NCBI GenBank assembly: GCA_018062085.1
Contig: JAGOSY010000032.1
Span: 1 to 50,305, forward strand
Source: a bacterium
Lineage (GTDB): Bacteria; Cyanobacteriota; Vampirovibrionia; Obscuribacterales; Obscuribacteraceae
Direction of reading: 5' to 3'
Length of the DNA stretch: 50,305 nt
A program made the translations under genes and the position numbers. This document shows, in pieces, positions 25,571 to 34,239 of this stretch. The notes below the pieces were generated by a model. The model had not been told where the DNA came from, ran no database searches, and saw only the letters and a program-made list of their open reading frames with translations. Each line of letters begins with the position of its first letter. The first letter of the stretch is position 1.

Positions 25571-25984
25571 TTAGGTGATCGACACTTTCAAACCGTTTTT
25601 TTCGATAACCGTTGGATAAAGACCATAAGCCGGTTTAATAGCCGGAAGCAAAGCCAATGCTTTGTTAACTGGCCCCTTAGAAACAATTTTGCCTTGAATG
25701 AGCGCCAGAGGAACATTTACTTTCCCTAGCCAAAAATCATGGGCTACGCTTGATTTCATAAACATTTCCACCACTGGCTTTTTGTTGCAATCGCCAACAG
25801 TGATGACCATTTCTTTACCGTCTGAACAGTCAACTGTCAAACGGCCATCCGGCTCGCGATAGTGAAAAGTAACAATCAGTCTTGAAGTCAAAAGCTGAGC
25901 AGCCATTTCTTTATCATTTTTGATTGCCGCCCAAAGATCGGTCATTACTCTGTGCAATTCATCTGTGTCTGTAAAGACAGCCAT
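25571..25984 (-). CDS. SCP2-like lipid-binding domain protein
   Basis: This 137-residue protein resembles sterol-carrier-protein-2 domains. It has alternating strands (LIVTFHYREPDGRLTVDCSD, then MVITVGD) and the late family pattern of a hydrophobic stretch followed by the signature LALIQGKIVSKGPVNKAL (about residues 92-109). The SCP2 fold has a lipid-binding tunnel; free bacterial SCP2 proteins are mostly of unknown function. Its ATG overlaps the alcohol dehydrogenase stop by one base (TAATG), so the two are translated together. This suggests a lipid-derived alcohol or aldehyde as the dehydrogenase substrate, but that is inference. Confidence 0.65.
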   Translation of the reverse strand: MAVFTDTDELHRVMTDLWAAIKNDKEMAAQLLTSRLIVTFHYREPDGRLTVDCSDGKEMVITVGDCNKKPVVEMFMKSSVAHDFWLGKVNVPLALIQGKIVSKGPVNKALALLPAIKPAYGLYPTVIEKNGLKVSIT

Positions 25985-27156
25985 TAATAAGCCCTCTTCA
26001 AAAGTTGGGTGAGATCGTCGCTAGAAGCCTCTCGGGGATTAAACATTATGGCAGGATCAGACCCTGCCAGATCGACCAATTCTGCAAGGTTTTCATCACT
26101 GAATTCTGGCACACCCAATTCTCTAAGGGTAAGAGGCAGTTGCAGCTGTTCCAGCAAAGCTTCGACTTTATTCACAAGCAAATTGGCAAGAGCTTTATCG
26201 TCACTGGCATCATCTTTGTCGGCAAACCCTAAGAACTGAGCAATTCGAGCATATCGGGGATAGACAGTGTCAAAGTTAAAGCGCATGCCATGGGGCAGGA
26301 AAACGGCATTAGTCATGCCGTGATGGGTGGCATATTTAGCTCCAACTGCGTGGGCTAGAGCATGGGTGATCCCGACTCCAGAATTGGTAAAAGCAACCCC
26401 AGCCATGCAGCTAGCCACAAGTGTTGCACCGCGGGCTTCTAAATTCTCACCATCAATGGTGGCTTGGGGTAAGAATTCAAACAACAGTCTTAATGACTCC
26501 AAACAAATTGCGTCAGTAAAGACCGAATAAGTGCCAGAAGCAACATAACATTCAATATCATGAGTAACAGCATCGATGCCGGTTGCAGCAGTTAACTTGG
26601 CCGGCAAGGAAACAATCATCAGAGGATCTAAAATCGCTACATCGGGAGCGAGAAATCGGCTACCAAACATAAGTTTTTTGCTCTCGCCATGGTCTTTGAC
26701 CATGGCCACAAAAGAAACTTCTGCCCCTGTTCCAGCGGTTGTTGGCACGGCAATTAAGGGGAAAAGCTTACGCTCAATGATATTGAGACCCTGATAGTCC
26801 ATGACCTCGCCACCAAAGCTGAGGCAAATATTGATCACCTTGGCGGTATCAATAACGGAACCGCCACCAACAGCGACAAAAGCATCGCACTGGTGGCTGC
26901 GGGCTATAGCAGTAGCCTTGTTGACGCAGTCAATATCAGAATCAGAAGGTACATCGGTGAATAAAATGGGTTCGTTGCCAGTTGACTCTCTAATACTTTC
27001 AATCAGTGGTCTCAGAGCACCGCTCTTTTCGAGAAAAGCATCAGCAACCATGAGTACTTTCTTCCCACCAAGTTCAAGCAGAAAGTCGCCACACGAACTG
27101 GCTGAATTTTCTCCGAAATAAACTCTGGTTGGAGTGTGAAAAACAAATGGGTTCAT
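25984..27156 (-). CDS. Iron-type (group III) alcohol dehydrogenase
   Basis: This 390-residue enzyme should interconvert an alcohol and an aldehyde or ketone with NAD(P). The nucleotide-binding motif AVGGGSVIDTAK is near residue 98. The metal ligands are in AVTHDIECYVA and in GITHALAHAVGAKYATHHG, with IAVPTTAGTGAEVS in between. The second motif is usually THA(L/M)E in this family; here it reads THDIE, a small change. It is the first gene of the adh-SCP2-pfkB run. The ATG sits in the perfect 12-bp palindrome GGTTCATGAACC (27150-27161). Substrate is unknown; choices include 1,3-propanediol, lactaldehyde or long-chain alcohols. Confidence 0.92.
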   Translation of the reverse strand: MNPFVFHTPTRVYFGENSASSCGDFLLELGGKKVLMVADAFLEKSGALRPLIESIRESTGNEPILFTDVPSDSDIDCVNKATAIARSHQCDAFVAVGGGSVIDTAKVINICLSFGGEVMDYQGLNIIERKLFPLIAVPTTAGTGAEVSFVAMVKDHGESKKLMFGSRFLAPDVAILDPLMIVSLPAKLTAATGIDAVTHDIECYVASGTYSVFTDAICLESLRLLFEFLPQATIDGENLEARGATLVASCMAGVAFTNSGVGITHALAHAVGAKYATHHGMTNAVFLPHGMRFNFDTVYPRYARIAQFLGFADKDDASDDKALANLLVNKVEALLEQLQLPLTLRELGVPEFSDENLAELVDLAGSDPAIMFNPREASSDDLTQLLKRAY

Positions 27157-27224
27157 GAACCGTAAGCTCTACTAAATGTGATTCATTCACTCACATACTG
27201 ACCAGAAAATCAAACTTTGCTCCC

Positions 27225-27287
27225 AAATAAGCCAGCAAGGAATCTAATTAAACAACCTTAATCAAGCAATGCCTTGGTGGCTTATTT
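27225..27287. repeat. Imperfect 16-bp inverted repeat with 31-bp spacer
   Basis: AAATAAGCCAGCAAGG (27225-27240) pairs with CCTTGGTGGCTTATTT (27272-27287) with one mismatch. The right arm runs into ATTTTTAATT, so on the plus strand it has a terminator-like T tract. No plus-strand gene precedes it. It could end an unseen small RNA, or be a remnant of a small mobile element. No target-site duplication was checked. Confidence 0.5.
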
Positions 27288-27425
27288 TTAATTACTTCGC
27301 TCCTCACCTTCTTGACAGCACGGCTAAAGAGGCACCAGTATGGCAATCCTCATGGTTTTCACCACACCGGCCAGATCATCGGCTTTGACCCAGGCTTAAT
27401 CGCTCAAATGCCGTTGACATCCGGG

Positions 27426-27455
27426 TTGTCATAAAGATGCAAATTAGGCTATAAC
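27426..27455 (+). promoter_or_regulatory. Promoter candidate for the LptD-like gene
   Basis: TTGTCA (27426-27431) and TATAAC (27450-27455) are 18 bp apart, a fair match to a housekeeping sigma promoter on the plus strand. Transcription would begin near 27462 and leave a leader of about 220 nt before the ATG at 27684. A TTGACA about 14 bp further upstream has no matching -10. Confidence 0.4.
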
Positions 27456-27683
27456 CTAGTTGCGGGGGATTCTTAATCATTGGTAGTAAGTAATAAAGAG
27501 AATCGAATTTGCTGCGACAATAGCCAAGGAACGTCCGGGCTAATTAGCGCGTCTAAGTCCGTAGTACTAATCACGTGATAGTAAGCACAATCTGAGCATT
27601 AAGGCCGCAAGGCGCAAACAAAGCAGAGCGGACAGAAGCGAATAAGAAGCGGATACGACAAAAGTCTCAACCATAGGAATTTT

Positions 27684-29765
27684 ATGACTAAAGGCAGCGG
27701 AAGTCAGAACCTAAAGTATGTAGCAGTGAGCCTCTCACTATTGATAGCTTCTAATTCTGCGTTAGTTCCTGCCTGGGCGGCCGCCAGCAAGTCAGATAAA
27801 CCATCTGGCACATTACTCTTGCCACTGACGCCGAAAATAGATCAGAACGACGTTGAACCTATATCACCACAAGCAGTGCCTGCTAGCCAGTCGCAGAGAC
27901 AGTCATATAGTCAGGCAGCTAGCCAGACATCTAGTCAGTCCACTAGCCTCACCCCAGCAATCCTCCAGCCAGAAGCTCCTCAAATAGATACCTCCGTTTC
28001 TGGTGCTCCAGATAAAGTTGCCCCAGAAAGCTCGGACACTTCATCGATGCTCGAGGCCTCTGCCACAGCAGATGATCTTCAGCTTAGTGAAATGGATAGC
28101 GCCGTCAGTGAAGACACGACTCTCAAAGGCACAATTCAAATTGTCGCTGATGACACTGAATACGACCAAGAGAAGAACACTTTCCTTGGTACCGGAAACG
28201 CCGTGGCCATCATTGGTGGCCAGAACTCTAAGCTCGAAGCAGACATGATTCTCTATGACCAGAACAGTCAGACAATCGATGCTCGCGGTCACGTAAAAAT
28301 CTTGCGCACCGGACAAGTAACCACTGGTAGTGCCTTCAAGTTCAAAGTCAATTCAGACGAATATCTGATTACAAGTCCAGATACAGAACTGAACGGCACC
28401 CAAGTAATCGCCCGCGGTGCCTACGGCACAAACCGCGGCATGATCTTCAAGAATGGCACGCTCGATAATCCGACACCATTCCACCTCGGCAAAAACATGC
28501 TGTACGGACCACAGAGCTCCGTCACAGACATCATGGATAAGATTCAGCATCCAGACGCTTACCTAACCGACAAGCCGAGCTTTGTTTTCAAAGCTCGCAA
28601 AATGATCTACGAAAAATACAAAGAGAGTGGCAACCTAACTGTTTTAGGCGGTCGCTTGCAGTTTGCTCGTTTCTCAGTGCCTGTACCTAAGTTTGTTGCG
28701 ACAGTTGGCCAAGACAACAATATTATGTTTCCTGTTACTCCAATGTTGAGTAGTAACATCCAAAGTGGTGGCATCAACGTTGGTCCAAGCTTCAACAGCG
28801 CCATGGGTAAAACTGGCAAGTTCAATTGGGCTCCGATGGTGCAATTTGGCGGCAGAACAACCTCAGGCACAACTGGCGGCAGCGGCATTGGCTTGTCAGG
28901 ACAAGTTGGTTACAGCAATAACAGATTTAGCACCCACTTGGCCTATGGCTCAGTCTCTAATTTACTGGTAGCTGACTTCAAGAGCCAACTGACCAAGGGA
29001 ACTCTATTTCAGGCTGGCATCAATAGATTTCAAAATGATGGTTTGTACGGCTTTAGACGAGCACGCTTGATAGCGGAGGTGGTGAACAACAAAGCCATTG
29101 GTAATATTCCATATTTATCAAGCCTCAACTTCCGCTCCTCAGCGGGGTGGGCTCAAGACAATCCTCAACTAATCAACGCCACCCCAGGTATGGCCGCTCT
29201 CTATGGTGGCACAACCCAAAACACGACCTTAACTAGTGCCTTCAGATTACAAGAGCAAATTACAGCCGTTTCGCAGCCTCTATTCTCTCTAGGTAACGAA
29301 AAGTATGGCGCTCGCGGCTATATCTTCGGCGGTCTTGCACTAGGGGCTTATTCCACAGGCGATGCTCGTGCAATGGGACAAATTGGCCCGACAGTTCAAT
29401 TCAGGGCTGACCGTTTTACTTTCAGCACAAACTATACTCAATCTGCTGTTCGTGGTAGTTCACCGTTTTACTTCGACCAATTCTTGCAGGGTAATAAATC
29501 TGCCAATATTCAGGGCGACGTAAAAATCACGAAGTGGCTAACAGTGGGCGGCGGCTATGGCTATAACATCGATTCTAAATTGCCATACTCAAAATCAATT
29601 TCTGCGGCAATTGGCCCCCAAGACTTCAAAGTGCTACTTTCGCGAAACATGATTCAGGGCATCAACCGCTTTGGCTTCGATATAATTTATGGCCAACCAA
29701 TTCCATTCACGAAGCTTGTACTTAAGGGCGCACCGGACCACGGCCAGATGAGTGGCATTCAATAA
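27684..29765 (+). CDS. LptD-like outer-membrane protein (OstA domain plus beta-barrel)
   Basis: This 693-residue exported protein has a signal peptide (about 1-34, SLLIASNSALVPAWAA). A Ser/Gln/Pro-rich linker follows (about 40-145, with repeated SQAASQTSSQS), then an OstA/LptA-type domain (about 149-265) with VADDTEYDQEKNTFLGTGNA and KLEADMILYDQNSQTIDA. The last ~400 residues alternate hydrophobic and polar residues with many Gly and aromatic residues, as in an outer-membrane barrel. In other Gram-negative bacteria LptD, with LptE, puts lipopolysaccharide in the outer leaflet; LpxC and LpxD encoded nearby fit that role. The barrel is divergent. A good ribosome site (ATAGGAATTTT) precedes the ATG. 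The low-complexity linker is unusual. Confidence 0.78.
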   Translation: MTKGSGSQNLKYVAVSLSLLIASNSALVPAWAAASKSDKPSGTLLLPLTPKIDQNDVEPISPQAVPASQSQRQSYSQAASQTSSQSTSLTPAILQPEAPQIDTSVSGAPDKVAPESSDTSSMLEASATADDLQLSEMDSAVSEDTTLKGTIQIVADDTEYDQEKNTFLGTGNAVAIIGGQNSKLEADMILYDQNSQTIDARGHVKILRTGQVTTGSAFKFKVNSDEYLITSPDTELNGTQVIARGAYGTNRGMIFKNGTLDNPTPFHLGKNMLYGPQSSVTDIMDKIQHPDAYLTDKPSFVFKARKMIYEKYKESGNLTVLGGRLQFARFSVPVPKFVATVGQDNNIMFPVTPMLSSNIQSGGINVGPSFNSAMGKTGKFNWAPMVQFGGRTTSGTTGGSGIGLSGQVGYSNNRFSTHLAYGSVSNLLVADFKSQLTKGTLFQAGINRFQNDGLYGFRRARLIAEVVNNKAIGNIPYLSSLNFRSSAGWAQDNPQLINATPGMAALYGGTTQNTTLTSAFRLQEQITAVSQPLFSLGNEKYGARGYIFGGLALGAYSTGDARAMGQIGPTVQFRADRFTFSTNYTQSAVRGSSPFYFDQFLQGNKSANIQGDVKITKWLTVGGGYGYNIDSKLPYSKSISAAIGPQDFKVLLSRNMIQGINRFGFDIIYGQPIPFTKLVLKGAPDHGQMSGIQ

Positions 29766-29926
29766 TTTACGGCTTGTATCTAAACAATCCACTCGAGGAC
29801 AAGATCGTCTGTGACAGCACTGGCGGCTGCTAGAATAAGCCGTTCGAGAATAAGCTGTACAAAGAAGTTGACCAAGACTATTTTGTTCAAGAATGCCATT
29901 ACCTCATCAAATTAGGACTCTTTCAA

Positions 29927-30916
29927 GTGAAAGAACTAGAAAGTAAAACACTAGATAATCTTGTCAAGAACAAAATGCCCGCCGTTGGAGTCGATCTAGG
30001 CGGAACCAAAATTAGAGCTGCAGCCGTCATGGACAGCCAACTTGTCTCCGAGCCAAGACAAGTTCCCACACCCATTGGTCCGGAAAACATCGTTCAAGCA
30101 GTTCTTGATCTAGTTCTTGGTTTCCAAAAAGAATATGTACTCTCTGGTGTCGGTATTGCCACAGCTGGCATAGTCAATTGTGAAACTGGTGAAATCGTTG
30201 GTTCAACCGGAAATCTTCCCGGCTGGACAGGCACACCCTTAAAGCAAGTTCTAGAAGAGAAAACAATGCTACCCACGCTGGTAGACAATGATGCCAATGC
30301 CGCAGCCTATGGCGAAGCCAGCGCCAGACACATGATGCACACCACCTGTGTTTCGGTGGTGACATTAGGCACCGGTATCGGTGGCGGTTTAATTCTCAAC
30401 GGCAAGCTCTATCGCGGTGCCCATTGGGGTGGCGGAGAGATTGGCCATATTCGTATTGCTATGGGCAACAAACGTCTATGCACCTGCGGTCTATTCGACT
30501 GCTGGGAAGCATACGGTGCCGGTCGTGGCTTAATTGCTACGGCCAAAGATATTCTTAGTGGTTTGAGCAGCAATCAAACACCACTGTGTAGCAAAGGAGA
30601 CGCCTTAACTACCCATGACATCGTCGGTGCCGCTCGCAGTGGCGATATCGTCGCTCAAAGAGCGATGGAAACTTGGCATGAACATATTGCTGCTGGCATG
30701 GTAAGTCTTGCCCACATACTTGACCCAGACGCTTTTATTGTCACTGGTGGGTTGGCCGACTGCGTTGATTTTGGTCTATTGCACGAGATGGTGAGCGATA
30801 GATGCTTCCCTAGAACTGCTGAGACCCTGGAAATTTACAAATCAGAGCTTGGTGGCATGGCTGGTATCATCGGCGCTGGTCAGCTAGTCTTAGATAGCAT
30901 GCTCGAAAACAAATGA
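29927..30916 (+). CDS. ROK-family glucokinase
   Basis: This 329-residue enzyme should phosphorylate glucose or a similar hexose with ATP. The ATP-binding motif VGVDLGGTKIRAAAV is near residue 21, and NDANAAAYGEA and TLGTGIGGGLILNGKL follow. The ROK zinc motif is complete: GEIGHIRI with its His, then CTCGLFDCWEAYG with three cysteines. Glucokinase activity is the usual one for this subgroup and would feed the Zwf route, but other ROK sugars are possible. There is no N-terminal helix-turn-helix, so it is not a ROK repressor. The GTG at 29927 is used; an ATG at codon 18 sits just before the core fold and is an alternative. Confidence 0.9.
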   Translation: MKELESKTLDNLVKNKMPAVGVDLGGTKIRAAAVMDSQLVSEPRQVPTPIGPENIVQAVLDLVLGFQKEYVLSGVGIATAGIVNCETGEIVGSTGNLPGWTGTPLKQVLEEKTMLPTLVDNDANAAAYGEASARHMMHTTCVSVVTLGTGIGGGLILNGKLYRGAHWGGGEIGHIRIAMGNKRLCTCGLFDCWEAYGAGRGLIATAKDILSGLSSNQTPLCSKGDALTTHDIVGAARSGDIVAQRAMETWHEHIAAGMVSLAHILDPDAFIVTGGLADCVDFGLLHEMVSDRCFPRTAETLEIYKSELGGMAGIIGAGQLVLDSMLENK

Positions 30917-30994
30917 GTCTGCAAAATTCAATTGCAGCCAATAATCAATTGCAGCAAAAAAATCACTGAGCAGAGTACATTCTCGTAGCAGCCG

Positions 30995-32623
30995 TCAGCG
31001 GTTCTCAATTGTATAAGTAACCGCCGCCGAGCCGTTTGCTGGTACTTTCACTGCAAATTCGAAAGTATGTGAGTCTTTCTTTTCAAAAGGTTGGCTTGAC
31101 GTCGTTACCTTCCAATCGCCATAGGCGTGTTCAATGGCAGTAACTGTAATTGCTGATTCTTTGTGATTGCGAAACTCAATTGAGTAGCTTGAGCGCTGCA
31201 CTCTATCAGAAACTTGAACCTGGTTTGTTTGCTTACGATCGGCCACCACGTCAAAGGCATCGCCAAGATAGACTCTAACTTTTTCGTCGCGGGGTGTGTG
31301 ATCAATTAAATCCTCGCCGACAAATTGAAGAGCACCATCTAGATCTTTTTTGTAGACACGCACTTTCCCCTTAGGCATAGGCATACCAAGGTTATTGTCT
31401 TTACTATTAGCCAGCTCCAGTTTGACATTGACTTTTTGACTTTGCTGGCCATTAGAGCCGCCATAAGGGCTTACGGCACTACTACTATCAAATACAAATA
31501 GCTTTTTTACTGGCACTTTGCTGGCGTTGAACAAAGTCAGCTGCTTGGTTTCATTATCATTGAGATCGGTTTTGCCCTGAAGTGAATAGAGATGATACTC
31601 GGCAAAACTCTGCTCTTGAAACTGCGGCTGGGCCACTGAAGACTCAGCCATACCACCCATCACAGCCATGTCTGCCGCAGGCTCTGTCACTTTATGTACA
31701 TCGCCAGCCATGAGCTTTAAGGCAGCCTCACGATAAGTTGCCCCAGATTTATTGTCGAGGGTTACCCAGCTAGTCAAGTCACAAAGACTATCGTCAGCGT
31801 TGGCGACAGCTACATAGTCGCACTTCCAATTAAGTCCCTGGGTCTGATAGCTAATTTCACTTTCTTCAACTCCAGCCTTATCGCTTTCCAGCTTCCACAA
31901 TAGAGATGGCTTTGAAACCAGCCCAGCTGGCAGTTCAGCTAGCTCAAGCTCGCCTTGAGGACCAACAACCACACCAGAAGCAGTTTGGATAACAATAGAC
32001 TGGGAGCGTTCAGAGAGATTGCCATTCGAATCAGCTACTGTCACCATAGGGCTAGAAAGAAGAGTGCCGGTAACTTCACGTACCCCACCAGTACTGAGAA
32101 ACTGGCGAAACTTAACTTGTTTGCCAATTGAACGGGACAGTATGGTGTTTTGATCCATCAAGTCATACTGATAATTTTGCTCGCGCACAACTACACTATT
32201 TGGATTAGTCAAAGCAGCAAAGCTAACTGTAGTGGGATCAATGGCAGCAGCAACGTCTTCGAAGCGAAGAAAATTGACACCACTGTTCAGCTTAATATCG
32301 CGAATGTCCTTAACCAAACCGAAGTTTTGATTGTAGATAGTCAATGCCACACCTTTAGAAGGCGACACAACTGGCATATCGGCAGCTGCTGGCTTAGCAT
32401 CAGCAGGACTGGCGTGGCCGACCACTTCAGCCTCTGCATCACCAGCTGCTGTGGCGGGCGTTGGTTCTGATTTATTCTTTGCCGATTTGCCATGACCAGA
32501 CTTAGCTGAATCAGCCTTAGCATCACTAGACTTAGCATTACTAGACTTAGCAAGAACTGGTACTGCGGAGAGAGAAAGCGATATCAGCAGAGATAGCGAA
32601 AGGGCTACCGGCGGGACTGGCAT
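30995..32623 (-). CDS. Exported DUF4139-type protein, paralogue 1
   Basis: This protein (542 residues from the ATG; a TTG five codons upstream at 32638 also has AGGAG in front and may be the true start) begins with a signal peptide ending in VPVLAKSS. A Lys/Ser/Ala/Asp repeat-rich spacer of ~55 residues follows. The mature part resembles DUF4139/DUF4140 proteins: YNQNFGLVKDIRDIKLNSG and FLRFEDVAAAIDPTTVSF near the start, CDLTSWVTLDNKSGATY in the middle, and MPMPKGKVRVYKKDLDG later. The C-terminus is an Ig-like strand set ending VTYTIENR. The function of the family is unknown. It lies directly after a highly similar gene at 32707 in the same direction. Confidence 0.85.
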   Translation of the reverse strand: MPVPPVALSLSLLISLSLSAVPVLAKSSNAKSSDAKADSAKSGHGKSAKNKSEPTPATAAGDAEAEVVGHASPADAKPAAADMPVVSPSKGVALTIYNQNFGLVKDIRDIKLNSGVNFLRFEDVAAAIDPTTVSFAALTNPNSVVVREQNYQYDLMDQNTILSRSIGKQVKFRQFLSTGGVREVTGTLLSSPMVTVADSNGNLSERSQSIVIQTASGVVVGPQGELELAELPAGLVSKPSLLWKLESDKAGVEESEISYQTQGLNWKCDYVAVANADDSLCDLTSWVTLDNKSGATYREAALKLMAGDVHKVTEPAADMAVMGGMAESSVAQPQFQEQSFAEYHLYSLQGKTDLNDNETKQLTLFNASKVPVKKLFVFDSSSAVSPYGGSNGQQSQKVNVKLELANSKDNNLGMPMPKGKVRVYKKDLDGALQFVGEDLIDHTPRDEKVRVYLGDAFDVVADRKQTNQVQVSDRVQRSSYSIEFRNHKESAITVTAIEHAYGDWKVTTSSQPFEKKDSHTFEFAVKVPANGSAAVTYTIENR

Positions 32624-32706
32624 AGACTTTAGAAACAAGAAAAACTCCTTTTGATACCACAGTTGTAATCAGAGGGAATACACGCAGCGAGCTAAATGCC
32701 TAGGTC

Positions 32707-34197
32707 TTAGTAGCGTACTTCAATTTCGTAAGTAACTTTGGTTTCTCCGTTTGCTGGCACTTTAGCAGCAAACTCGAAGGTATGAGAATCTTTCTTGACA
32801 AATGGCTGGCTCGATGAGGTGATTTTCCAATCTCCACCACTGTGCTCAACACAGTTGACGGTGACGGCAGACTCTTTATGATTACGAATAGAAATCTCAT
32901 AAGAGAATTTCTGCACTCTTGAAGATACTTGCTGCTGACTAAGCTGCTTGCGCTCACCGACAATATCAAAAGCATCACCGAGATAGAGCCTTACCTTCTC
33001 GTCTTTGGGGGTGTGATCAATCAAGTCTTCCCCAACAAATTGCATGGCGCCGTCTTTATCTTTCTTGTAAACTCGCACCTTGCCTTTAGGCATAGGCATA
33101 CCTAAATTATTTTCTTTGCTGTTGGCTAGCTCCAATTTAACGTTGACTTTCGTACTGTTTGAACCGCCAGGATAGTAGCCTCCATAATAATGGGAAGCAC
33201 CACCATCAAAAATAAAGAGCTTCTTGATTGGCACCGCACTGGCATTGAAGAGTGTTAGTTGCTTGGTCTCATTATTATTGACGTCGGTTTTTCCAGCCAA
33301 AGCATAGAGATGATATTCGGCAAAAGACTGCTCTGTAAACTGGGGAGCAGCTGCTGCCATAGCCGATTTAAACATACGCATACTAGACTGCTGAAGCGCG
33401 ACATTTTGAACTTTGTGCACATCACCAGCCATAAGTTTGAGAGCTGCATTTTTATAAGTGGCCCCAGACTTATTATCTAGAGTAACCCAACTAGTTAAAT
33501 CAGAAAGAGTGTCGTCAGCATTTACCACAGCTACATAATCGCACTTCCAATTCAAACCCTGGGTCTGGTAGCTAATCTCAGCCTTCTGTGGTCCCGCCTT
33601 ATCAGACTCAAGCTTCCAAAGCAACGATGGCTTCGAAACTAATCCTGGTGGCAGCGCCGCTAACTCAACTTCGCCAGAGGGGCCAACAACCACTCCAGAT
33701 GCAGTTTTGAGAACAATACTTTGATTGCGCGTCGAGAGATTGCCATTGCTATCGGCAATAGTTACGACAGGCTGATTAAGTAGAGTGCCAGTGGTTTCAT
33801 GTACTCCACCAGAAGTATACTGCCGCACCTTAATCTCTTTACCTACCGACTTCGAGAGAATGGTGCCGACATCCATAATGTCGTATTGATAATTCTGTTC
33901 ACGAACCACCACGCTATTCGGTGCAGATATAGAACTAAAGCTAACCGAAGTTGGATCAATGGCAGCAGCGACGTCTTCAAAACGAAGATAGTTAATCCCA
34001 GCCGTTAAGTCTATATTGCGAGTATCTTTGACCAGACCAAAATTCTGGTTGTAGACAGTAATTGCTACGCCCTGAGATCCTCCTGCAGGAACAGTTTCAG
34101 CGGCGAAGGCCGGCACGCCTAGACTAGCAATAGAGCTGAGGAGAAAACTACCGGCCAGAAAGATTCCAGTCACAGCGGAAGTCGATCGCTTATTCAA
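32707..34197 (-). CDS. Exported DUF4139-type protein, paralogue 2
   Basis: This 496-residue protein is closely similar to its downstream neighbour. Identical or near-identical blocks include AVAAAIDPT-type N-terminal text, SNGNLS, VGPSGEVELAALPPGLVSKP, SYQTQGLNWKCDYVAV and MPMPKGKVRVYKKDKDGAM. It lacks the Lys/Ser spacer of paralogue 1. It has a signal peptide ending near VPAFAAE, and Ig-like strands at the C-terminus. It starts with TTG at 34197, with GAGG seven bases upstream. It follows lpxC on the minus strand with a 42-bp gap, so it probably shares the envelope operon. Secretion to periplasm or surface is likely; the function is unknown. Confidence 0.87.
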   Translation of the reverse strand: MNKRSTSAVTGIFLAGSFLLSSIASLGVPAFAAETVPAGGSQGVAITVYNQNFGLVKDTRNIDLTAGINYLRFEDVAAAIDPTSVSFSSISAPNSVVVREQNYQYDIMDVGTILSKSVGKEIKVRQYTSGGVHETTGTLLNQPVVTIADSNGNLSTRNQSIVLKTASGVVVGPSGEVELAALPPGLVSKPSLLWKLESDKAGPQKAEISYQTQGLNWKCDYVAVVNADDTLSDLTSWVTLDNKSGATYKNAALKLMAGDVHKVQNVALQQSSMRMFKSAMAAAAPQFTEQSFAEYHLYALAGKTDVNNNETKQLTLFNASAVPIKKLFIFDGGASHYYGGYYPGGSNSTKVNVKLELANSKENNLGMPMPKGKVRVYKKDKDGAMQFVGEDLIDHTPKDEKVRLYLGDAFDIVGERKQLSQQQVSSRVQKFSYEISIRNHKESAVTVNCVEHSGGDWKITSSSQPFVKKDSHTFEFAAKVPANGETKVTYEIEVRY

Positions 34198-34239
34198 TTT
34201 ATTACCTCAACTCTCGATTTAGATTAGTAGGCTTAGACA

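Larger units (their letters stand above)
27157..27683. other. 527-bp non-coding region ahead of the LptD-like gene
   Basis: This stretch divides the leftward alcohol dehydrogenase from the rightward LptD-like gene. It holds a 16-bp imperfect inverted repeat (27225-27287), a promoter candidate (27426-27455) and a long leader with small palindromes. One is TACTAATCAC/GTGATAGTA at 27565-27583, with one bulge. Another is a GCC-GCAA-GGC mini-hairpin near 27604. I see no ORF with a ribosome site and no tRNA, tmRNA or RNase P core. Confidence 0.6.

Noticed and set aside
27150..27161. 12-bp palindrome GGTTCATGAACC over the alcohol dehydrogenase start codon
   Set aside because: It is perfect but short; a single such site can occur by chance. 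Recorded with the gene but not claimed as an operator.
27520..27683. Possible RNase P RNA, suggested by AAGGAACGTCCGGGCT
   Set aside because: The match to the GAGGAAAGTCCGGGCT core is partial, and the other universally conserved blocks and enough length are missing.
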